NCBI GenBank assembly: GCA_023245145.1
Contig: JAHFKW010000002.1
Location: 1-54,600 of the forward strand
Length of the DNA stretch: 54,600 bases
Origin: Candidatus Staskawiczbacteria bacterium
GTDB taxonomy: Bacteria; Patescibacteriota; Minisyncoccia; Minisyncoccales; Staskawiczbacteraceae
Direction of reading: 5' to 3'
The notes under the pieces are model-generated. The model ran no database searches and was not told the DNA's origin. It saw nothing but the letters and a program-made list of their open reading frames with translations. The translations under genes and the position numbers were made by a program. Shown here in pieces: positions 9,076 through 19,547 of this stretch (position 1 is the stretch's first letter; every line of letters begins with the position of its first letter).

Positions 9076-9099
9076 TTGTTGCGATGAGAAAAAGATATT

Positions 9100-9288
9100 T
9101 TACTTTTTCTCGCGCCTGAAGAATGCGATGTATGTTTCAGTAAGTCCGATAGCTTGACACACTGAAACTAACTCCCAGCCTTCCTGCGCCATTTCATTCG
9201 CTGTATCAACTACCCCATCTTCGATGTCTTCAATTTCATTTGAACCGACGACACCGTAGTCGATAAGCATTTTGCAGTGTTCGTACAT
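9100..9288 (-). CDS. 62-aa small protein (DUF4177-like by eye), antisense inside the 23S insertion
   Basis: Perfect SD AAAGGAGGaaaacATG; EMAQEGWELVSVCQAIGLTETYIAFFRREKK resembles DUF4177-type proteins; TTGACA promoter-like sequence at ~9330-9352. Confidence 0.75.
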   Translation of the reverse strand: MYEHCKMLIDYGVVGSNEIEDIEDGVVDTANEMAQEGWELVSVCQAIGLTETYIAFFRREKK

Positions 9289-9354
9289 GTTTTCCTCCTT
9301 TGAGTAGGGAAACTAACTGGTTATTAATCTATCATATTATAGTTTTAATGTCAA

Positions 9355-9424
9355 GTTTGAATTTTGGAAATTAGTCATTGGTATTTGATTAGAATAATTA
9401 GAACAATTAGAAATTAGAATAATT
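9355..9424. repeat. AT-rich repeat R5 (right arm, inverted relative to R4)
   Basis: gaattttggaaattagtcattggtatttgattagaataattagaacaattagaaattagaataattt. Confidence 0.75.
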
Positions 9425-11457
9425 TCACATCGCGCTTAGCGTGATGTGGCTGTGACGGCGTGCTTTTTGCAGAACGAGCCAACGAGTTTATCTATTCGGC
9501 TTGTCTAAGCCCTTACGGGGTGAAGGCGTAGCGAAAGCGAGTGTTAATAGCGCGTTTGCCGAATGTATAAGACCCGAAGCGTGACGAGCTTACCATGTGC
9601 AGGCTGAAGTCTGTAGAAATACGGATGGAGGGCCGAACCCGTGAGTCGTGCAATCCTCTGGGATGACGTGTGGTAAGGAGTGAAAAGCTAATCGAGTTAC
9701 GTAATAGCTGGTTCTTCCCGAAACAGCTTTGGGGCTGGCGTCTGTTAAGATAGTATAGGGGGGTAGAGCACTGAATCGAAACTCTTGCCGCAAGGCAGAT
9801 TTTCGAATCAAACTCCGAATACCCTATGCCGTAAACAGGCAGTTAGACCGTGGGGGCTAAGCTCCATGGTCAAAAGAGTAACAGCTCAGATCATAGTCTA
9901 AGGTCCCTAAATTATATTAAGTGTTATGAAGGAAGTGTTTTGTCCTCGACAGGCAGGAAGTTAGCTTAGAGGTAGCTATCTTTTAAAGAGTGTGTAACAA
10001 CTCACTGTCCAAACTTTGCGGATTTCCGCGAGGAGGGACGAAATGCGCCAAAGATTTCCGGGGCTAAATATAATACCGAAGACATGGACTTATTTTTCCT
10101 TCGGGAAAAATAATTGGTAGGGAAGCGTTCCTATCGCAGTGAAGCAGGAGAGTAATCGACTGTGGAGCGTTAGGAAGTGAGAATGTTGGCCTGAGTAACC
10201 GCAATAGGGGTGAAAGCCCCCTACACCGAAAGTCCAAGGTTTCCTTGGCAATGGTATTCAACCAAGGGTTAGTCGGTCCTAAGGCGTATCCGAAAGGAGT
10301 AACTGATGGACAATGGGTTAATATCCCCATACTTGGATGCATTTCCATGACGTTGCGCATTGTAGTAATTTGGGTGGATAACTGGATTTCACATTCTGAC
10401 TTTTAAGAGTTAAGAAGAGTTGGCAGAAGTGTCAGCAATCCAAGTGAGCGCAGTGCCTAGAAAAGGCGTCGTGGGCGTGGTGCATTCAAACCGTACCGCA
10501 AACCGACACAGGTGGACAAGCGTAAGTATGCTAAGGTGAACGGGTGAGACCTCTTTAAGGAACTAGGCAAACAAGTGGACGTAAGTTCGCAATATGTCCT
10601 GCCCTTTTTCGCAAGAAAAAGGGCCGCAGCTACTGTCTCTCTACCGACTGTTTATCAAAAACACAGCTCCCTGCTAACTCGCAAGAGGATGTATAGGGGG
10701 TGAGGCCTGACCAGTGCTGGAATGTTAAGTTTGGGAGTCCAAGCCGCAAGGTTTGGGCCCACTGAATGAAGCACCAGTGAACGTCGGCGATAACTATAAT
10801 CGTCCAAAGGTAGCGTAATCCCTTGCCGGGTAAGTTCCGGCCCGCATGAATGGCTTAACGAGTGGAGAACTGTCTCAAAGAGGCGCCCGGTGAAAATGCA
10901 ATACCAGTGAAGATGCTGGTTACCTGCGGCTAGACGGAAAGACCCCGGAAGCTTTACTGTAGTTAGATATTGAATTTTAATTTTTGATACGTAGCGTAGT
11001 GGTGAGCCTTTGAAGCGGAATTTTCGGATTCCGTGGAGGCGCCGATGAAACAGCCATTTTTAAAAGTTAATATTCTAATCCACTTAACTGTGGTCACAGT
11101 GTTTAATGGGCAGTTTAAATGGGGCATTTGCCTCCTAAAGAGTAATGGAGGCGTTTAAAGGTTGGTTAGGTTCGGATGGAAATCGAACCGATAGGGCAAA
11201 GCCATACACCAGCTTTACTGCAAGACGGCTATGTCGCGCAGTTGCGAAAGCAGAACTTAGTGAACCGACGTGATTTCATAGGAAACACGAAGATCATCAG
11301 CCAAAAGCTACTCCGGGGATAACAGGCTAGTAGAGCCCGAGCGTCCATAGCGACGGCTCTGTTCGGCACCTCGATGTCGGCTCAACTTATCCTGGGGGTG
11401 GAGCAGCTCCCAAGGGTCGTGCTGTTCGCACGTTAAAAAGTTACGTGAGCTGGGTTC

Positions 11458-11488
<31 letters not shown>

Positions 11489-11830
11489 ACCGCAGGCGTT
11501 GAGTTTTGAGGAGATTTGTTCCTAGTACGAGAGGACCGGAATGAACCAACCTCTGGTGTACCAATTGTTCCGCCAGGAGCATTGTTGGGTAGCTACGTTG
11601 GGAATAGATAAACGCTGAAAGCATATAAGCGTGAAACTAACTCCAAGATGAGAACTCTTAGATTTCCCGAAGATTACGGGATTGATAGGCTCCAGGTGTA
11701 AGCTCCGCAAGGAGTTCAGCCGGGGAGTACTAATAAATCATTATATTTTTTAGCGTAAGAAAATAGATACAGATTTTACGTATCTTGTGACTATGCGATT
11801 GTTATCTTTAACACCACAGATTGAGTTCTG

Positions 11831-11940
11831 TGGTGGCGATTATACTGGTGTTGTCCCACCTGTTCCCATTTCGAACACAGCAGTGAAATACACCAAGGCC
11901 GATGATAGTGTGATGAACGCGAAAGTAGGTAGTCGCCACC
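11831..11940 (+). rRNA. rrf: 5S rRNA
   Basis: tggtggcgattatactggtgttgtcccacctgttcccatttcgaacacagcagtgaaa...gcgaaagtaggtagtcgccacca. Confidence 0.93.
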
Positions 11941-11959
11941 AAAGAACTTAATTGTAAAA

Positions 11960-11994
11960 AAAGAAACCGATCAGTCCGTGATCGGTTTTTGGTT
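11960..11994. terminator. Bidirectional terminator between 5S and the 12008-12202 gene
   Basis: aaaaaaagAAACCGATCAGTCCGTGATCGGTTTTTgg. Confidence 0.8.
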
Positions 11995-12007
11995 GGCTAA
12001 TGACGGA

Positions 12008-12202
12008 TTAACGGATAGCTTTTCGAATGGCGAGCGATAATTTTTCGCCAGCCTCTGCCATTCTATGCATCCATCGTGTCTCTGCGCCAACTCCATCACC
12101 ACCTTTCTCAAGTTCTTTTTTGTAAAATCGCGCTGTCTTTCTTTTGCTCTGGGTATAGCAGCCTAGAGCTTGGCGAATTAATTTCATCTGGTTGCTGTTC
12201 AT
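12008..12202 (-). CDS. Orphan small basic protein
   Basis: AAAGGAGttaacATG; promoter TTGACA-17-TAGAGT; terminator above. Confidence 0.7.
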   Translation of the reverse strand: MNSNQMKLIRQALGCYTQSKRKTARFYKKELEKGGDGVGAETRWMHRMAEAGEKLSLAIRKAIR

Positions 12203-12276
12203 GTTAACTCCTTTGGTTCTCGGTGAGGGATATAACTATCGAAACTCTACCAAATTAAACTTTATTTGTCAAAGTT

Positions 12277-13170
12277 GTGGCAAGCTTATTATTTATGATA
12301 CAGTACATTATTGCATCTATGAATTTTTATGTTAGAAAACCCTTCGGCCTGGCTCAGGGCAGGCCGAATCTTATTTGGCAAAAAGTGCTGGTTGGGGCGG
12401 GGATTTTGGTTGGTCTGATTATCTTTCTGAATCTGTTTGAATCGCCAGTACGAAACACTTTTTATTTCATTTCTAGTCCTATTTCAAATGTCTTTTTTCA
12501 AGCCGGAAAAAACATTAACCAATTTTTTGGTTCATTTTTAACCTTCGGTGCCTACCAAAAAGAAAATAGCAATTTAAAGCAGGAAAATAAAAATTTGTTA
12601 AGCCAGATCGCAGGACTCCAAGACCAAATAAAACAAAACCAAGATTTAAAAAGTTTCATCCAAACTCCCAGTCAAGCTGATTTTTCCATATTGTCGGCCG
12701 AAACCATCGGTCTCAATTCAGCCAACGACATGATTACCATTAGCAGAGGATCAAAAGACGGTATTCAAGAAGGCATGCCTGTTATTTCTCCACAAAAAGT
12801 GGTGTATGGAAAAGTTACCAAAGTCTATAAAAACTTTTCTGAAGTGATGTTAGTTTCCAATGTAAAAAGTGTGGTGGACGTGAAAATTTTACAAACGGGA
12901 TTAGAAAAACCACAAATTAATGGTGCCGTAAAAGGTATTGGGAACTTGGGTGCGTACTTGGATTTAGTAAATTCCGATGCCAAAATTCAAGAACACGATG
13001 TGTTGATTACTTCCGGACTGGAAGGTATTTTTCCAGCCGATTTGTTGGTGGGAAAGATTGAAAGTGCAAGCCAAAACGATGCCAAAGCCTTCCAAACTGC
13101 CAATGTAAAACCATTTTTTGACATCAATACCCTAGATAATGTTTTTGTAATAACTAACTACAAAAAATGA
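12277..13170 (+). CDS. mreC: Rod shape-determining protein MreC (true start may be ATG ~12319)
   Basis: N-terminal TM plus coiled coil, then SRGSKDGIQEGMPVISPQKVVYGKV and DVLITSGLEGIFPADLLVGKI. Confidence 0.9.
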   Translation: MASLLFMIQYIIASMNFYVRKPFGLAQGRPNLIWQKVLVGAGILVGLIIFLNLFESPVRNTFYFISSPISNVFFQAGKNINQFFGSFLTFGAYQKENSNLKQENKNLLSQIAGLQDQIKQNQDLKSFIQTPSQADFSILSAETIGLNSANDMITISRGSKDGIQEGMPVISPQKVVYGKVTKVYKNFSEVMLVSNVKSVVDVKILQTGLEKPQINGAVKGIGNLGAYLDLVNSDAKIQEHDVLITSGLEGIFPADLLVGKIESASQNDAKAFQTANVKPFFDINTLDNVFVITNYKK

Positions 13171-13658
13171 TAGGCAAAACTATTTCATTCATTATTTTTT
13201 CCTTGGTTTGTTTCTTGTTGACCATAATCCAAACCGTTTTTTTACCGTTTTTTAATATATGGGGCGTCGCACCAAATTTATTATTCATTCTTTTTTTCTT
13301 TGTCATCTTTTTTTCAAATAAGAAAGATTTTACTGCCACATTTTTTATGATTTTGATGATTGGATTTTTTTCGGATATAATTTCGCAAAGTCATTTCGGT
13401 ATTTTTATTGGTACATATGTGATACTCTATTTTTTACATCTTTTCATTAACAACTTTCTCCAAGACCGACAAGGTAAAAATGTAGTGGTTTATTTTATTG
13501 GCGAATTTTGTGTTTTGTTTTTATTATGTCATTTCACCTTAAATCCTTCTGTGTTGGTTCATTTACTGTACAGTTTATTATTCGCTTTAACGGCTTTTTA
13601 TGTCTGTCAAACATTTATTTTTACAAATCACGACAATAACCAATTAAAACTACTGTGA
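13167..13658 (+). CDS. mreD: MreD-like membrane protein
   Basis: Multi-TM ORF overlapping mreC and PBP2. Confidence 0.75.
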   Translation: MIGKTISFIIFSLVCFLLTIIQTVFLPFFNIWGVAPNLLFILFFFVIFFSNKKDFTATFFMILMIGFFSDIISQSHFGIFIGTYVILYFLHLFINNFLQDRQGKNVVVYFIGEFCVLFLLCHFTLNPSVLVHLLYSLLFALTAFYVCQTFIFTNHDNNQLKLL

Positions 13659-15547
13659 AATTAGAAAAATATAAAATCCAAGAGTCTATCGGTAACATTG
13701 AGACTCACGAGGTTTTTTTGGATTCCTTGGCGCACATAAAAGAGGAGGAATTTGGATTGTCGGAAAAAAGGTTTGAGGTGGCTATTAAAACCAAAGTTAT
13801 TGGCGCCATTTTTGGGTTATTTTTTTTGTTGGCCATGATATTGTTTTTAAAAACCGCCTATTTACAAGTATTTAAAGGCGATGCTATGCGCCAAATCGTT
13901 AAAAATAATAAAGGTAGTATTAGCTTGGTACGGGCCGAGCGCGGTATTATTTACGATAGTAATTTGCAAAAATTAGCGGTAAATTCACCGGCGTATGATT
14001 TGATCTGCCGGCCAGCCGGCCGGCAGGCGACAAGTAACTTTTCTAATGGAATATTTCAAAAAGAAGTGGGATTACTTTCGGAAAGTCTCCATAAGACCAG
14101 TGCAGAAATAGAGAGCGCATTCAGGGATTCTACGGAACCAGTCGTATTATTGGCTGAAAATATTTCTCAAGAGCCTTTATTAATTTTGGAGGCCAGAATA
14201 GAGGAATTACCCGATTGTCAGATTGAAAAAAATACTACTCGAAATTATGTCATGGGCCAGGCATTTTCACATGTATTGGGGTATACAAGTCAAAAAATCG
14301 GAAAAACCGGCTTGGAAAATTATTATGAAGAAGAATTACGCGGTACTCCCGGTCAAACCGAAATTATTAAAACTGCCTCGGGGGTGCAAAAAAGCAATAC
14401 TATTATTTCAGAACCACAGGCGGGCGGTAATTTAGTACTTAATATCAATGCTGATTTGCAAAAGGCGGTATATAACTCTCTGGAAAAAAGTATCAAAAAT
14501 GTGGGTTCAAAAAAAGGTGCAGCGGTGGCACTAGATCCTCGCACCGGCGCCGTTTTAGCAATGGTTTCATATCCTTCCTACGATGATAATATTTTTTCCC
14601 AAGGAATTTCACAATCCGCCTATCAAAAATTAGTTAACGATCCTTACCAACCATTTTTCAATCGTGTGGCCGGTGCCAAATATCCTAGCGGTTCCACCAT
14701 CAAACCCTTTTTGGCTTCGGGCGCACTGCAAGAAAATATTATTTCACCCACCAAATTAATCAATGACCCGGGGTATATTTTGGTGCAAAGTCAAAATGAT
14801 CCAACGGTAACCTATAAATTTTCCGGAGTAGCTCCACATGGTTTGGTGGATATGCGAAAAGCCATTGCCGTTTCCAGTAACATTTATTTTTTTACGATCG
14901 GTGGGGGGTATGGCGATCAAAAAGGTCTGGGGCCGGCCGGTATAAAAAAGTATTTAGATATGTATGGCTTTGAACAGAAAACCGGCGTTGATTTACCGGG
15001 AGAATTTAAGGGTTTTGTGCCTTCGCCTACGTGGAAAAAGGAAGTCAAAAAAGAACAATGGTGGGATGGAGACACCTATAACTTATCTATTGGCCAATCC
15101 GATTTACAGGTTACGCCATTGCAGGTAGCGGTGGCATATTCAGCGATTGCTAATGGTGGTACTTTGTATAAGCCTCAAATTGTAAAAAAAGTTGTATCGT
15201 CGGTGGATGCTAATTCTATTATGCGACAGTTTGAGCCTGAGGTCTTAGGTCAGCTTTCCATTGATCCAGCTAATTTGGATGTGGTACGGCTTGGGATGCG
15301 TGACGCGGTGCATCAAGAATATGGTGGCTCACTGATGCTTAATAACCTTGGCGTGGACGTGGCAGGAAAAACCGGTACAGTGGAAACGGGTCGGGCGGGG
15401 GTGTATAATACTTGGTCGAGCAGTTTTGCTCCGTTTGATAATCCGGAAATTGTGTTTGTGGCAACTATTGAAGGGGTGCAGGGGTTAAGGTCTGCCACAT
15501 TGCCCGTGGCACATGATGTGTTGGACTATTATTTTAATAAAAAATAA
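13655..15547 (+). CDS. mrdA: Penicillin-binding protein 2 (transpeptidase)
   Basis: YPSGSTIKPFLASGALQE (SxxK), SSNIYFF (SxN), GKTGTVE (KTG). Confidence 0.95.
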   Translation: MKLEKYKIQESIGNIETHEVFLDSLAHIKEEEFGLSEKRFEVAIKTKVIGAIFGLFFLLAMILFLKTAYLQVFKGDAMRQIVKNNKGSISLVRAERGIIYDSNLQKLAVNSPAYDLICRPAGRQATSNFSNGIFQKEVGLLSESLHKTSAEIESAFRDSTEPVVLLAENISQEPLLILEARIEELPDCQIEKNTTRNYVMGQAFSHVLGYTSQKIGKTGLENYYEEELRGTPGQTEIIKTASGVQKSNTIISEPQAGGNLVLNINADLQKAVYNSLEKSIKNVGSKKGAAVALDPRTGAVLAMVSYPSYDDNIFSQGISQSAYQKLVNDPYQPFFNRVAGAKYPSGSTIKPFLASGALQENIISPTKLINDPGYILVQSQNDPTVTYKFSGVAPHGLVDMRKAIAVSSNIYFFTIGGGYGDQKGLGPAGIKKYLDMYGFEQKTGVDLPGEFKGFVPSPTWKKEVKKEQWWDGDTYNLSIGQSDLQVTPLQVAVAYSAIANGGTLYKPQIVKKVVSSVDANSIMRQFEPEVLGQLSIDPANLDVVRLGMRDAVHQEYGGSLMLNNLGVDVAGKTGTVETGRAGVYNTWSSSFAPFDNPEIVFVATIEGVQGLRSATLPVAHDVLDYYFNKK

Positions 15548-15561
15548 GATAGAATACGGTA

Positions 15562-17028
15562 ATGGCAACCATAGATGAATTGCGAAAAGTCAGGTTGGCA
15601 AAGTTAAAGTCCCTAAAAGACAGTGGTTTTTTGGCGTATCCGGCAAAGACAAAAAGAACACACTCTATTGCAGGGGCTCTGGAGAAATTTGATGAATTGG
15701 CGAAGACGGGTACGGAATTGTACTTGGCCGGAAGAATCATGGCTATGCGCGGTCATGGGGGAGCGACTTTTTTGGATATAAATGATGGTTCTGCTGACAA
15801 GATTCAAGGCTTAATTAAAGAAGATAAGTTGGGAGAAAAAGGCTACCATTTTTTTATTGACCATTTTGATATTGGGGATTTTGTGGAAATTAAAGGTGGG
15901 CTGATTGAAACAAAAAGAGGTGAAAAGACTATTGAAGCTTCTGACTACAAAATGCTTTCCAAATCTTTATTGCCTTTACCGGAAAAATGGCATGGATTGC
16001 AAGATGTTGAAGAAAGATTACGAAAAAGATATTTGGACATTTTATTTAATCCGGAAGTTCGCGAAATGGTAAAAAAGCGCGCGGTGTTTTTCAATAGCAT
16101 GCGTGAATTTTTAATGGAAAAAGGATTTTTAGAAGTGGAAACTCCAGTTTTAGAAAATCTTACAGGTGGAGCCGAAACCAAGCCATTCCAAACTCACCAC
16201 AATGCCATGGACTTGGATATGTTTTTGCGAATTTCGGTGGGGGAACTCTGGCAGAAAAAGTTAATGGTGGCTGGCTTTGAAAAAACCTTTGAAATTGGAC
16301 GGGTTTTCAGGAACGAAGGCATGGATGCCGAACATTTGCAGGATTACACTGCCATGGAATTTTATTGGGCTTATGCTGACTACGAAAAGGGTATGGAATT
16401 TGTGGAAGAAATGTATAAGTATGTGATTGAAAAAACTTTTGGTACGTTAAAGTTTAAAATAAAAGAGTTTGAAGTAGATTTTGGCAGTAAGTGGGAAAAG
16501 TATGATTACGTTTCTACGATTAGTAAATACACCAAAGTGAATATTCTGGAAGCCAGCCTGCCGGAAATGGAAAAGGCTTTGCAAAAATTAAAAATTGATT
16601 ACGATAAAAAAGGGTTTAATATCACCCGCGCCGTTGATAACCTTTGGAAATATTGCCGAAAAAATATTGGGGGGCCAGGGTTTTTGATTAATGTGCCTGA
16701 TTACATGGAGCCATTGGCAAAAAGAAGTGAAAAAAACCCGAAGTTGGTGCAAAGATTTCAAGTTATTATTGGTGGGTCAGAAAATGGCAAAGGGTTTAGT
16801 GAATTAAATGACCCGGTTGACCAAGCTCAAAGGTTTGCTGACCAACAAAAACTACGCGATAAAGGGGATGATGAGGCTCAAATGTTTGATAAGGAATATG
16901 TGGAAGCAATGGAGCACGGCATGCCACCAGCATTTGGCTTTGGGGTTTCAGAAAGATTATTTAGCTTTTTAATGGACAAACCCGCCCGGGAAACGCAGAT
17001 TTTTCCGTTGATGAGGCCAAAATCATGA
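15562..17028 (+). CDS. lysS: Lysine--tRNA ligase (class II)
   Basis: VRKRYLDI-like motif, FLEVETPVLENLTGGAETKPFQTHHNAMD, GRVFRNEGMDAEHLQDYTAMEFYWAY. Confidence 0.96.
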   Translation: MATIDELRKVRLAKLKSLKDSGFLAYPAKTKRTHSIAGALEKFDELAKTGTELYLAGRIMAMRGHGGATFLDINDGSADKIQGLIKEDKLGEKGYHFFIDHFDIGDFVEIKGGLIETKRGEKTIEASDYKMLSKSLLPLPEKWHGLQDVEERLRKRYLDILFNPEVREMVKKRAVFFNSMREFLMEKGFLEVETPVLENLTGGAETKPFQTHHNAMDLDMFLRISVGELWQKKLMVAGFEKTFEIGRVFRNEGMDAEHLQDYTAMEFYWAYADYEKGMEFVEEMYKYVIEKTFGTLKFKIKEFEVDFGSKWEKYDYVSTISKYTKVNILEASLPEMEKALQKLKIDYDKKGFNITRAVDNLWKYCRKNIGGPGFLINVPDYMEPLAKRSEKNPKLVQRFQVIIGGSENGKGFSELNDPVDQAQRFADQQKLRDKGDDEAQMFDKEYVEAMEHGMPPAFGFGVSERLFSFLMDKPARETQIFPLMRPKS

Positions 17029-17064
17029 AACATGAAACACACAACATGAAACATATATTAAACT

Positions 17065-17472
17065 ATGAGTAAAAAAGTACTAGTTTTTGGTACGTTTGAC
17101 GGTTTGCATGAAGGGCATAAAAACTTTTTTAAACAGGCGAAGATGCATGGTGATTATTTGATTGTGGTAGTAGGGCGGGATTCAACGGTCCAGCGAGTAA
17201 AAAAACGCTTGCCAAAGTTTAATGAAAATGAGCGGCTGGCGGTGGTGGAGCGGTGTGAATATGTTGATTTAGCCAGATTGGGCAATGAAGGCGTTGGCGT
17301 ATATGAAGTAATAAAAGAGGTTAAGCCCGACGTGATTTGCCTTGGTTATGACCAGATGGTTTTTACGGATAAACTGGAAGATAAAATAAAAGAATTTGGC
17401 CTAACTATCGAAATTAAAAGACTTGAAGCATTCCAGCCGGAAAAGTATCATTCTTCAATATTAAACAAATAA
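17065..17472 (+). CDS. Cytidylyltransferase-family nucleotidyltransferase
   Basis: VLVFGTFDGLHEGHKNFFKQAK (HxGH-like). Confidence 0.88.
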   Translation: MSKKVLVFGTFDGLHEGHKNFFKQAKMHGDYLIVVVGRDSTVQRVKKRLPKFNENERLAVVERCEYVDLARLGNEGVGVYEVIKEVKPDVICLGYDQMVFTDKLEDKIKEFGLTIEIKRLEAFQPEKYHSSILNK

Positions 17473-17479
17473 AACGTAC

Positions 17480-18760
17480 ATGCTAGATATTAAATTCATC
17501 AGGGAAAATTCGGAGAAAGTAAAAAAGGCCTGCCAGGATAAAAATATACAACTTAATATTGATGAGATTTTAGCGTTGGATACCAAAAGGCGGTCTTTAA
17601 TAGTTTCCTCAGAAAATTTAAAAGCTAAACAAAGGAAATTGGGAAAAGATAATATTGATGAAGCCAGAAAAATCAAAGAAGAATTTTTACAGGCCGCCAA
17701 AACACTGCAAGAAACAGAAATACAATTACATCAATTATTAGTGCAAGTACCTAATATTCCACTGGCTGATGTGCCAGTTGGAAAAACAGAGGCCGAAAAT
17801 CAAGTCATAAAAATGGTTGGCAAAAAACCAATATTTGACTTTACGCCTAAAAATCATTGGGAATTAGCCCAGGGTCTGGATTTGATAGATAAAGAGCGGG
17901 CGACCAAAGTGACTGGCGCTCGGTTTGCTTATTTGAAGGGGGACTTGGTGAAACTGCAATGGGCACTGATGCATTTTGGCGTAGAGGTGTTGTCCAGCGA
18001 AAAAACGTTAGCCAAAATTGCCAGGGCTGCAAAATTACAGGTAAGTACCAAGCCCTTTGTTCCCGTTTTGCCACCATTAATGATTAAAACTGGGCCATAT
18101 GATGCCATGGACAGGCTTGAGCCTCGGGAAGAGCGATATAAAATTGAAGGTGAGGATTTGTGGTTGCAAGGCAGTGCTGAACATGTGCTGGGAACTATGC
18201 ACATGCAGGAAACTTTCGAAGAGGCAGAATTGCCCGTGAGGTATGTTGGTTATGCGACGAGTTTTCGCAAAGAAGCTGGAACGTACGGTAAAGACACGGA
18301 AGGGATTATTCGGATGCATCAATTTGATAAATTAGAGATGGAAAGTCTGACGACGGCTGAAAATTCTTTGGATGAACATTATTTTATGGTGGCTATTCAG
18401 GAATATTTAATGACGCAACTTGGCCTGCCATATCAGGTGGTATTAAAATGTACGGCGGATATTGGGAAACCCAATGCTCGAGGAATTGACATTGATGTTT
18501 GGCTTCCCGGGCAAGATAAATATCGTGAAACACACACGGCTGACTACATGACCGATTATCAGGCACGCAGATTACAAACAAAAGTAAAACGAAAAACAGG
18601 AACAACTGAATTGGTACATACAAATGATGCGACGGCGTTTTCCCAGCGTCCATTAATCGCCATCCTAGAAAACTATCAGCAAAAAGATGGCAGTGTGAAA
18701 GTACCAAAAGTGTTGCAAAAGTACACGGGTTTTAAGATTATCAAGAATGGAAGAAAATAA
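17480..18760 (+). CDS. serS: Serine--tRNA ligase
   Basis: MLDIKFIRENSEKVKKACQDKN; ELPVRYVGYATSFRKEAGTYGKDTEGIIRMHQFDKLEM. Confidence 0.96.
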   Translation: MLDIKFIRENSEKVKKACQDKNIQLNIDEILALDTKRRSLIVSSENLKAKQRKLGKDNIDEARKIKEEFLQAAKTLQETEIQLHQLLVQVPNIPLADVPVGKTEAENQVIKMVGKKPIFDFTPKNHWELAQGLDLIDKERATKVTGARFAYLKGDLVKLQWALMHFGVEVLSSEKTLAKIARAAKLQVSTKPFVPVLPPLMIKTGPYDAMDRLEPREERYKIEGEDLWLQGSAEHVLGTMHMQETFEEAELPVRYVGYATSFRKEAGTYGKDTEGIIRMHQFDKLEMESLTTAENSLDEHYFMVAIQEYLMTQLGLPYQVVLKCTADIGKPNARGIDIDVWLPGQDKYRETHTADYMTDYQARRLQTKVKRKTGTTELVHTNDATAFSQRPLIAILENYQQKDGSVKVPKVLQKYTGFKIIKNGRK

Positions 18761-19547
18761 AATACTGGTTAAGAACCTTAAAATAAATTACAAAACGTTT
18801 GGGGGAGGCAACCCGCCTTCGCCAGAGGCTTTTGCGAGGCAAAGGCCATTTTTAATTCTCCACGGCTGGGGTTCAAAATCTGAAAGATGGGAAAAGGTAG
18901 CAAATTTGTTGGCAGAAAAAAATCTATTTGTGGTGGTGCCGGATTTGCCCGGGTTTGGAAAATCACAGGAACCAGAAACAGCTTGGAATTTGGATAATTA
19001 TGTGGAATTTGTGAAGGAATTTACTGAAAAAGTGCCTGAACTTAATAATAATTTTTATCTGCTTGGACATTCTTTTGGCGGAGCAATTTCAGCTAAATTT
19101 AGTATTATGCATGCCCAGCAGGTTGAAAAACTGTTTTTAGCCGCTGCCGCTTGCCATCGAGAAAAAACGGTAACAAAAAATTCGCTTTCCAGAGCTTCAA
19201 AAATGGTAAAAGTATTTTCTTTTGTGCCCGGCTATGTGTTATTTCGAAAAGCAGTTTATAAATATATTTTAAGAAAATCAGATTATGCCTATGTTTCCGG
19301 CGTAATAAAAGAAACGTACTTGAAAGTGATTGCCGAAGATTTATCACAAAAATTATTGTTTATTAAGGTGCCAACCGTGATTTTATGGGGTGATTCCGAT
19401 GATTTGACGCCGGTGGAAGATGCCTATTACATGAATAAAAAAATTGACGGGTCAAAGTTATTTGTGTTTGAGGGGGTTGGTCACAATTTAGACCGGCACG
19501 AACATCCAAAATTAATGGGTGAAAAAATTATAGCATGCCTTTCTTAA
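18747..19547 (+). CDS. Alpha/beta hydrolase
   Basis: LILHGWGSKSERW, LLGHSFGGAISAKF, GVGHNLDRHEHP. Confidence 0.92.
   Translation: MEENKILVKNLKINYKTFGGGNPPSPEAFARQRPFLILHGWGSKSERWEKVANLLAEKNLFVVVPDLPGFGKSQEPETAWNLDNYVEFVKEFTEKVPELNNNFYLLGHSFGGAISAKFSIMHAQQVEKLFLAAAACHREKTVTKNSLSRASKMVKVFSFVPGYVLFRKAVYKYILRKSDYAYVSGVIKETYLKVIAEDLSQKLLFIKVPTVILWGDSDDLTPVEDAYYMNKKIDGSKLFVFEGVGHNLDRHEHPKLMGEKIIACLS

Larger units (their letters stand above)
8974..9424. other. Intervening sequence (IVS)-type insertion in 23S helix 25, flanked by inverted repeats
   Basis: Helix 25 arms CCACATCAC (8950-8958) and GTGATGTGG (9441-9449) are separated by AT-rich inverted repeats R4 and R5 enclosing an antisense gene. 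Confidence 0.8.
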
